Source of the DNA: Vicugna pacos | Taxonomy: Eukaryota; Chordata; Mammalia; Artiodactyla; Camelidae | Reading direction: 5' to 3' | Assembly (NCBI RefSeq): GCF_048564905.1 | Contig: NC_133005.1 | Span: 26,033,501-26,097,500, forward strand | Length of the DNA: 64,000 nt | In this document: positions 56,700 to 64,000 of the stretch, piece by piece | How positions within the stretch are numbered: position 1 is the first letter of the stretch | How the letters are laid out: every line of letters begins with the position of its first letter | Made by a program: the position numbers and the translations under genes | The notes under the pieces: model-generated | Database searches by the model: none | What the model was told of the DNA's origin: nothing | What the model saw: the letters and a program-made list of their open reading frames with translations, nothing else

Positions 56700-57310
56700 A
56701 AGATATCTTCCCCCCAAATTAATCTATATGTTTATTGCAATTCCAATCAAAATCACAAGTTTTAAAAAATCTTAGATATAATTCATACCATACAATTTAT
56801 CCATTTAAAGTATAATTTCATGATTTTTGGCATATTCAAAGAATTGTGCAACCATCATCACAATCAATTTTAGAACATTTTCACCACTCCAAAAAGAAAC
56901 CCCATACTCATTAGCATTCACTCTTTAATTTCCTCCAGCTTTCCTCTTCTCAGCCCTAGGCAACTGATAATCTACTTTTTGTTTCTGTGGCTTTGACTGT
57001 TCTGGATATTTCATATAAATGGAATCATACAATATGTGGCCTTTTGTGTCTGGCTTCTTTCACTTACTGTAATCTTTTCAAGGTTCATCCATGCTGTAGC
57101 ATTATCATTCCTTCATTCCTTTTTATGCAGAATAATATTCAGTTGTATGGATATACTGCATTTTATTTGTCCATTCTTAAGTTGATGTATATTTGGGTTG
57201 TTTTTCACTTTTTGATGTCATGAATGATGCTCTATGAACATTTGTGTACAAGTTTTTATATGGATGTATGTTTTCAGTTTTCTTGGGTGATATAGCTACA
57301 TTAAAATCCA
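56700..57310 (-). mobile_element. Old L1 fragment, antisense
   Basis: Antisense old L1 with ttgtgcaaccatcatcacaa, ggaatcatacaatatgtggc and ccttttgtgtctggcttctt. Confidence 0.7.
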
Positions 57311-57952
57311 TCCTTGGTGGACTTTAACCCTACAGTTCTCAGGACTCCTGCACTTTGATTTTCTTTTTTATGTGAATTCTGGCTTTGGAAACCACATCCT
57401 CCTTTTGAAGGCCATGTTATTTAGCAGGAGAATGCCCTGAACTAGATATCTAGACTCTAGAGCTAGCCACAGGTAACTTAATATTTAAAATAATTAAAAT
57501 TAAATTAAATTACAAATTCAATTCCTCCACCACGTTTCAAATGTTCAGTAGCTATACTTGGCTTCTGACTACCATGTTAGATAGCTCTGCTTTAGAATAA
57601 TACTGTTACTAATGTGTTAAGTAAACTTGAGGCCATCACTTCCCATCTGAGCATTGGGTTTCTCATCTATAAATAAGAGTGGTGGACATCAAAAGCCCTA
57701 TCCTCTTCTGTCATTCTAAGTGATTTGTGATTCAGTCTTTGGTGTTTGCCTCCTCCCACCTCCTCCTCCAGCCTTTCTCCCTGTTCAGCCAGGACTAACC
57801 AGAGGGAACATTTAGCTGCTAAGTGGTCAAGTTATATTGTTCTCACTCCCCGCTCCCTTGGTGAAAGGGAAAGAGACTTGAGGGTATACTTATATCTAAG
57901 TGCTTCACATTTGTGCAATGCTTTATGCACAAATGCATAGAACACATTATTT
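57311..57952. other. ACSS2 intron 2, mostly unique
   Basis: No gene is seen. A MIR-like scrap may lie near 57640-57720. Confidence 0.35.
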
Positions 57953-58770
57953 CTTTTGTTAATTGAAGTATAGTCAGTTTACAATGTGCTAATTTCTGGT
58001 ATATAGCATAGTGATTCATTTATATGTATATATACACACACACATATATATTTCTTTTCATATTCTTTTTCATTATAGGCTATTACAAAGTACTGAATAT
58101 AGTTCTCTGTGTTATACAGTAGGACCTTGCTGTTTATCTGTTTTAATATGTAGTTAGTATCTGCAAATCCTGAACTCTCAATTTATCCCTCCACCCCTCC
58201 CCCTACCCACCTGATAACCACAGATTTGTTTTCTATGTCTGTGAGTCTTTCTCTGTTTTGTAAATATGTTCCTTTGTCTTTTTCTAGATTCCATGTATAA
58301 GTGATATCATATGGTATTTTTCTTTTTCTTTCTGGCTCAATTCACTTAGTATGACAATCTCCAGATCCATCCATGTTGCTGCAAATGGCATTATTTTATT
58401 TTTTTATCACTGAGTAGTATTCCATTGTATATATACCACATCTTCAATATCTAGTTATCTGCTGATGGACATTTAGTTTGCTTCCATGTGTTGGCTATTG
58501 AAAATAGTGCTGCTATGAACATTGAGGTGCATGTATCTTTTCGAACTAGAGTTTCCTCTGGATATATCCCCAGGAGTGAGATTATATGGTAAATCTACTT
58601 TCAGTTTTTTAAGGAATCTCCATACTGTTTTCCATGATGGCTGCACCAAACTACATTCCCACCAACTGTGTAGGTGGGTTCCCTTTTCTCCACACCCTCT
58701 CCAGCATTTATTATTTGTGGACTTTTTAATGATGGACATTCTGACAGGTGTGAGATGACATCTCATTACA
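57953..58770 (-). mobile_element. Young artiodactyl-type L1 3' end, antisense
   Basis: The 3' end signature attgaagtatagtcagttta is followed by gttatacagtaggaccttgc and the ORF2 3' region (cattgaggtgcatgtatctt, gtggctgcacc-like blocks). The copy is 5'-truncated at about 58770. The frames at 58473-58766 (-) and 58522-58758 (+) are L1 shadows. Confidence 0.85.
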
Positions 58771-60262
58771 ATTACATCATCAAGACATATTTATTTTATA
58801 ACTGGAAGCTTGTACGCTCTTAAGCTCCTTCATCTATTTCATCCATTGTCCCACTTGCCTCCCCTCTGGCTACCATTGGTTTTTTCTCTGTATCTATGAG
58901 TCTGCTTCTGTTTCATTACATTTGTTTGTTTGGTTTGGTTTTTGGAGTCCACATATAAGTGAAATCATATGGTATTTGTCTGTCTCTGTCTGACTTATTT
59001 CATTTAGCATATTGTAAATGACAAGATTTCATATTTATGGCTGAGTAATATTCCATTGTTTATATACCGTGTCTTCTTTATCCATTCATCTATCAATGGA
59101 CACTTAGGTTGCTTCCATACCTTGGCTGTTATAAATAATGCTGCAGTGAACATAGGGATGCATATATATTTTTGTATTAATATTTTTGTTTTCTTTAAAT
59201 AAATACTGAGAAATGGATCTTATGGTAATTCTATTTTAATTTTTGGAGGAATCTCCTTACTCTTTTCTTTAGTGGTTGTACCAATTTACTTTCCCACCAA
59301 CAGTGCATGAGGGTTTCCTTTTCTCCACATCTTGGTCAACACTTGTTATTTGTTGTCTTTTTTTTAATAGCCATTCTTACAGATGTGAGGTGATATCTCC
59401 TTGTGGTTTTGATTTGCATTTTCCTGATGATTAGTTATGTTGAGCATCTTTTCATGTATCTGACAGTCATCTGTATGTCTTTGGAGAAATGTCTGTTCAG
59501 ATCCTCTGCCCATTTGTTAATCAGAATGTTTTTTGGATATTGAGTTGTATGAGTTTTTTGCATATTTTGGATATTAGCCTATTATTCGACATATAATTTG
59601 CAAATATCTTTTCCCATTCAGATTTGTATGGATTCACAAAATACTCTAAATAGCCAAAGCAATCATAAGAAAGAAGAACAAAGCTGGAGGTATCATGCAC
59701 CCTGTTTTCAAACTATACCACAAAGCCCTAGTAATCAAAATAGTTTGGTACTAGCACAAAAACAGACACATAGATCAGTGGAACAGAATAGAGAGCCTAG
59801 AAGTAATCCCATGCTTATGTGGTCAATTAATGCTATGACAAAGGAGGCAAAAATATACAATGGGGAAAAAACAGTCTCTTCAATAAATGGTGCTGGGAAA
59901 ACTGGACAAACAACATTCAAAAGGATGAAACTACACTACTTCCTTACATCATATGTAAAAATAAATTCAAAATGGATTAAAGGCTTAAATGTAAGACCTG
60001 AAACCACAAAACTCCTAGAAGAAAACATAGGCAATAAACTCTTTGAAAACGTCTTAGCAGTAGTGTTTTGATCTGTCTCCTGAGACAAGGGCAATAAAAG
60101 CAAAAATAAACAAATGGGTCTATATCAAACTAAAAAGCTTTTGCACAACAAAGAAAATCATCAACAAGATGAAAAGGCAACCTAGTGAAAAGGAGAAGAT
60201 ACTTGCAAATGATATGTCCGATAAGGGATTAATATCCAAAATATTTAAAGAACTCATATATG
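58771..60262 (-). mobile_element. 5'-inverted (twin-primed) old L1
   Basis: 58771-59621 is antisense L1 from near the 3' end up to the ORF2 block caaatatcttttcccattc. At 59622 the orientation flips. 59622-60262 is sense ORF2 (aatagccaaagcaatcataa, ataaatggtgctgggaaaac) ending at ccaaaatatttaaagaactc. The sense part ends where the antisense part begins in L1 coordinates, with about 65 bases represented in both. This is the expected product of twin priming. The 157-codon frame at 59598-60071 is L1 ORF2. Confidence 0.75.
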
Positions 60263-61820
60263 TTCCTGTGCACCTTTTATGTACTCAATATGTCACTATT
60301 TTCTTATATAAAAGTTAAGAGAAAAGTGAACTATTTCTTGTCTCTAGTGATAATTTTCTTTCATATGATCCACTTCACTCATTTATGTTACTTGCCTGGA
60401 CCCTGTTGATTTTTGCATTTGCAACTCTCAGTATAGAGGAAAGAGGCAGACCCTGAATCCTGCCCCCTGCTCTACTACAGCCCACAGTGTGACCTCAGGC
60501 ACAGCAGATGGCCTTTTTGGATTTCTTTGGAGTTAGGAGACTAAATTAGATGTTGTTTTAAAACATTCTGGAGGGCTTGTGATCTTGCAGTAGGCCAGTG
60601 CTTTGTTCCCTCTCCCCTCCCATCCAGCCAGGGCCCCCAGCCAGGTGTGTTTGTCAGAGGAAGAAGACACTGGAAGGGGTAAGATGTCTATGTCAATAAT
60701 GTATAACTGGAGCCCAGTACCAGAAAGAGGACATACACTCTGTGTGTGTGTATGTAACTAGAAGTGGGCTCAAGTAAATTGTTCTTGTATAGGTTTGTGC
60801 TTATCTGTTCCTGTGCACCTTCCATGTACCAGGCTGTATTCTAGGTGCGAGGAACGTAGCAATGAACAAGACAGACAAGTCTTTGTTCTCATGGAACTTA
60901 TATTCCAATGAACGAACTGGTAATATACAAGTGAATAAAACACATGATATAATTTCAAATCATGGAAAGTTCCACAAAGAAAATAAAACAGAATAATTTG
61001 ATAGAGAGTTTCTGGAGAGGCAAACTGTGCACATAGGTGGGTACATAAATGTGTGGTGCATATACTTGCAGATAGGCCTGTGTCCTGGGTCCATATATTT
61101 ATGCTTTTTGTGCCTATGTGTGCAAATGAGCAGCTTCTATGCCTACAGTGCTTGCATATTAGTACATGTGATTTTATGCATGTGAGCACACACAGGTCAG
61201 CTAGTATGTGGTACACATATGGGGACATGTATGCATGGGTGCTTGATATATTGTCAGCATTTAGCCATAACTAGAGATGTTCCAGTGGCATTCATCAGTG
61301 AGCCAGTTAAGGAAATGGCTTTTTTGCATCTGGCATTCAAGGCCATTTTCCAGCTTCCATTCTCCCTGTTCCTTCCCACATTGGAGAGCTCTCTGTGCTT
61401 ATCTCCTCTCAGCCCTAGGAGAGCTAAGGCAAGGAAAGGATAGTAACTGACTCATCAATCCAGGAGCTGGCAGGAGGCTGATAATCTGTGAAACCTCCAA
61501 AGGCCTGGCTTCCCTGCTAACCTTGTCCTTCACACTATGAGAAGAGAGTCCTGGCTTGAAATCAGACCTGAGGCTCTATTCTTGGCTCTGCCACTTATTA
61601 TTGTGTGACCTTGACCAAGTTACTGCATCTCCCTGGGTTTCAGTTACCTCCTTCATAAGTACTCTGGGTAGTAAGGGAGGAGAGGGAGCAAAATGACCTG
61701 TAGTATTTAGTGAGGGCTATGTGGTGCTGGCACCTGAAGGAGGAGCAAAGTCATTCTGATTCTGAGCAGGGGCAATGGCATGATTAAAAGTGTGGGCTTT
61801 TGTGGGTAAGGGAAGCCAGG
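60263..61820. repeat. ACSS2 intron 2: L2 and MIR
   Basis: An antisense L2 3' end lies at about 60790-60985 (ctcatggaacttatattcca). MIR-like sequence lies near 60430-60530, and a MIR (+) at 61545-61690 (tgtgaccttgaccaagttac). The remainder is not assigned. Confidence 0.5.
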
Positions 61821-61824
61821 AGGC

Positions 61825-62175
61825 CCGGAGGAACCTACTAAGAATAAAATCCAAACTTCTTACCATGCCTACAAGACCCTACATGATCTGGATGCTGCCT
61901 ACCTCTAATTCTTACCCTCCTTCTTGTTTACTTATGCTCCTGCCATACTAGTATATAGTTTCCTTTCTGTTCTTTGAATAGGCCAAACTATTTATTGCCT
62001 CAGTGCCTTTCCAAATTTCAATGTTCTCTTCGCCCGGCATACTCTTCCCAAGAATTCATATAGTTGCCTACTTCTGATTACTCAGGTCTTAGCTCAAATA
62101 TCACCTCCCCAGGGAGAGGCCTTCCCTGACCATCTTACTTAAAGTAGCTATCCTCTAATGTTTATCAGTATTTAA
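61825..62175 (+). mobile_element. L2, plus orientation
   Basis: L2 blocks appear in order: aataaaatccaaacttctta, gaccctacatgatctggatg and gagaggccttccctgaccat. Confidence 0.75.
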
Positions 62176-62179
62176 AATG

Positions 62180-62570
62180 CATACATCCTTCGATTCAACA
62201 ATTTCACTTCTAGTAATTTATCCTGCAGATATATTTGCAAGTGAGTAAAATGACATGAAGATATTCACTGAAACATTTATTTGTTAAATAAATTATGGCA
62301 CATACAAACAGTGGAACATTATGCAGATGATAAAGAAAATGAAACAGCACTATAAGTCTCGATGGAAAATGATATTAAGGTATATTGTTAAATTTAAAAA
62401 TAAAGCAAGATGATCAAGCTCTATATTTAAGACTTGTGCAGTTTATTGGATGTCTATTATACTCAATAAAGAATAAGGCACAGAGTAGTGTATATTGTAT
62501 GCCATCATTTGTATGGGAAAAATGAGAATATATAAACATAAATGCATGTATATATGCTTGTCTAATAGGC
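62180..62570 (+). mobile_element. Old L1/HAL1-like fragment
   Basis: The blocks acaatttcacttctagtaat, aataaattatggcacataca and tatgccatcatttgtatggg resemble old L1M/HAL1 3' regions. Confidence 0.55.
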
Positions 62571-62934
62571 CTGTCCTATGGTTAAAGCAGCTCTTTTCTA
62601 CCTCTGCCCATTCGGTGCTTGGTTGAGCACTGTGAGGTACTTATTTCTCTTCTGAACAGCATTAAAATTCAACCTTTTAAATACAGTTTTTAAATTTCCA
62701 TTATCAACAATATCCCAAGGACCTTATGAAAGATGCTAACAGTGTAGCCTTCTTCCAAAGTGACTTCTTGGTCACTCTTCACTAGTTCTGTTGCCCAACA
62801 TCCTCCACCTTACTAGGAGTGGCCCTTTCTGCATACTGACTATTTCTAGAAAGTTACATCACATAATAGGTAATTGGCCAGTAGGCAGGATGATTAGAAG
62901 ATAGGGGTAGGAGGGACACTTCTCATTACATACC
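62571..62934. other. ACSS2 intron 2, no assigned content
   Basis: No gene or recognisable repeat is seen. Confidence 0.4.
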
Positions 62935-63110
62935 TTTTTATTTTAATTGAAGTATAGTTAATTTACAATATTGCTTTAGTTTCTGGTGTACAGCATAGTG
63001 ATTCAGTCCTACATATACATATTGTTTTCATATTCCTTTTCATTATAGGTTATTATAAGTTATTGACTATAGTTCCCTGTGCCAGCATTACATATCTTAC
63101 TATGTAGTAA
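62935..63110 (-). mobile_element. Young L1 3' end, severely 5'-truncated
   Basis: Antisense signature attgaagtatagttaattta, then tctggtgtacagcatagtga and gactatagttccctgtgc. Only about 175 bases of the 3' end are present. Confidence 0.8.
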
Positions 63111-63237
63111 CATTTGTATGTATTACTTATTTTAAAAAATCGTAAAATTGAAAAAACTACTGAGGGGAATATTCTTTAGTATGTGTGTGTGTCTTATTGA
63201 TGAACTGTTAGGACTATGTTTATGCCTTTTGAATGTG

Positions 63238-63318
63238 TTTTTTTTTCATTTTTTAATTGAAGTATAGTTGATTTACAATGTTTCAAGTGTACAGCAAAGT
63301 GATTCAGTTATACATATA

Positions 63319-63349
<31 letters not shown>

Positions 63350-63717
63350 GTATATATATATATATTATTTTTCAGATTCTTTTCCATGACAGGTTATCAC
63401 AAGATACTGAATATAGTCCCCTGTGCTATACAATAGGTCCTTATTGGTTATCTATTTTATATATGTTAGTCCTGAACTCCTAATTTATCCCTCTCCCTTA
63501 CCTTTGGTAACTGTAAGTGTGTTTTCCATGACTGTGAGACTATTTCTGTTTTGTAAATAAGTTCATTTGTATCATTTTTAAGATTCTACATATAAGTGAT
63601 ATATGATACTCGTATTTCTCCATCTGACTTACTTCACTTAGTATGATAATCTCTAGGTCCATCCATGTTGCTTCAAATGGCATTATTTCATTCTTTTTTA
63701 TGACTGAATAGTATTCC

Positions 63718-63756
<39 letters not shown>

Positions 63757-63825
63757 TGTGTATATATGTATCTCATATCTTCTTTATCCATTCATCTTTC
63801 GGTGGGTATTTGGGTTGTTTCCATG
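63238..63825 (-). mobile_element. Young L1 3' end with expanded microsatellites
   Basis: A second antisense L1 3' end starts with attgaagtatagttgattta and continues to tatttgggttgtttccatg. It contains (TG)n/(TA)n at 63317-63364 and (GT)n at 63721-63757. The frame at 63540-63791 (-) reads through the GT tract as His-Thr repeats and is not a gene. Confidence 0.85.
63721..63757 (+). repeat. (GT)n microsatellite
   Basis: About 17 GT units inside the L1, with one interruption near the right end. Confidence 0.95.
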
Positions 63826-64000
63826 AGGGGAATATTTTTATAGTTAAATCTTTGCATACAGTCATGAAAATCCCTTAAGATATCTGTTTAAAAAGTAATT
63901 TTCAGTCACTCATTATTATTATTAGTCACTCATTCTTTTTATCCTTCATAATGCTTATCATAATCTGAAATTATTTTAGTTGTATTTTTACTTGTATATT

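Noticed and set aside
59598-60071. 157-codon open frame
   Set aside because: It is a surviving stretch of L1 ORF2 in the inverted part of a LINE, not a host gene.
63540-63791. Open frame with His-Thr repeats
   Set aside because: It is translated (GT)n microsatellite within an L1 3' region.
39892-64000. Search for ACSS2 exon 3 (expected to begin with a Gly/Glu-Gly-Asn-Glu-Pro-Gly-Glu segment)
   Set aside because: I found no such sequence with splice sites in this interval. The exon is probably to the right of the window, although reading by eye could miss it.
1-64000. CRISPR arrays, operons, insertion sequences or phage-like systems
   Set aside because: The window is vertebrate chromosomal DNA. 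Tandem repeats present are microsatellites and minisatellites without spacer structure.

Overview
This is mammalian nuclear DNA. It has split genes with GT-AG introns, CpG-island promoters, and a dense background of L1, L2, MIR, hAT and Tigger repeats. The tRNA-derived SINE at 47664-47798 and the young L1 3' ends (for example 3653-4796, 36395-37365, 57953-58770) are of the type found in camelids (camel, alpaca), so a camelid is the most likely source. The gene order matches the human 20q11.22 neighbourhood, where GGT7 and ACSS2 lie side by side.

Layout. 1-7660 is intergenic. It holds old and young LINEs, MIRs and a hAT fragment, with one doubtful exon-like segment at the left edge. 7668-29531 is the complete GGT7 gene on the minus strand: 15 coding exons, all with GT-AG junctions and matching phases, giving 1989 coding bases and 662 residues, the same length as I recall for human GGT7. 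29532-32980 separates the two divergent genes and contains both CpG-island promoters and a degenerate 20-bp tandem repeat (31181-31653). From 32981 to the right edge is the start of ACSS2 on the plus strand: exon 1 (32981-33164), exon 2 (39696-39891), then more than 24 kb of intron 2. The remaining roughly 575 residues lie outside the window.

ACSS2 intron 2 carries a double retrocopy (50402-51660). It is a full-length but decayed RPS9 processed pseudogene followed directly by a CpG-rich, polyadenylated second cDNA copy that I cannot identify. Both sit inside an older L1. The intron also holds a 5'-inverted L1, two oppositely oriented Tigger MITEs, a hAT MITE with target-site duplications, the camelid SINE and several microsatellites.

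The two genes do not form a pathway. GGT7 is a type II membrane protein of the gamma-glutamyltransferase family. ACSS2 is the nucleo-cytosolic AMP-forming acetyl-CoA synthetase. I found no viral, bacterial or otherwise novel system. The points most worth a second look are the composite retrocopy, the two ~20-bp minisatellites around the ACSS2 promoter, the nested and inverted LINE insertions, and the altered substrate-site residues of GGT7.
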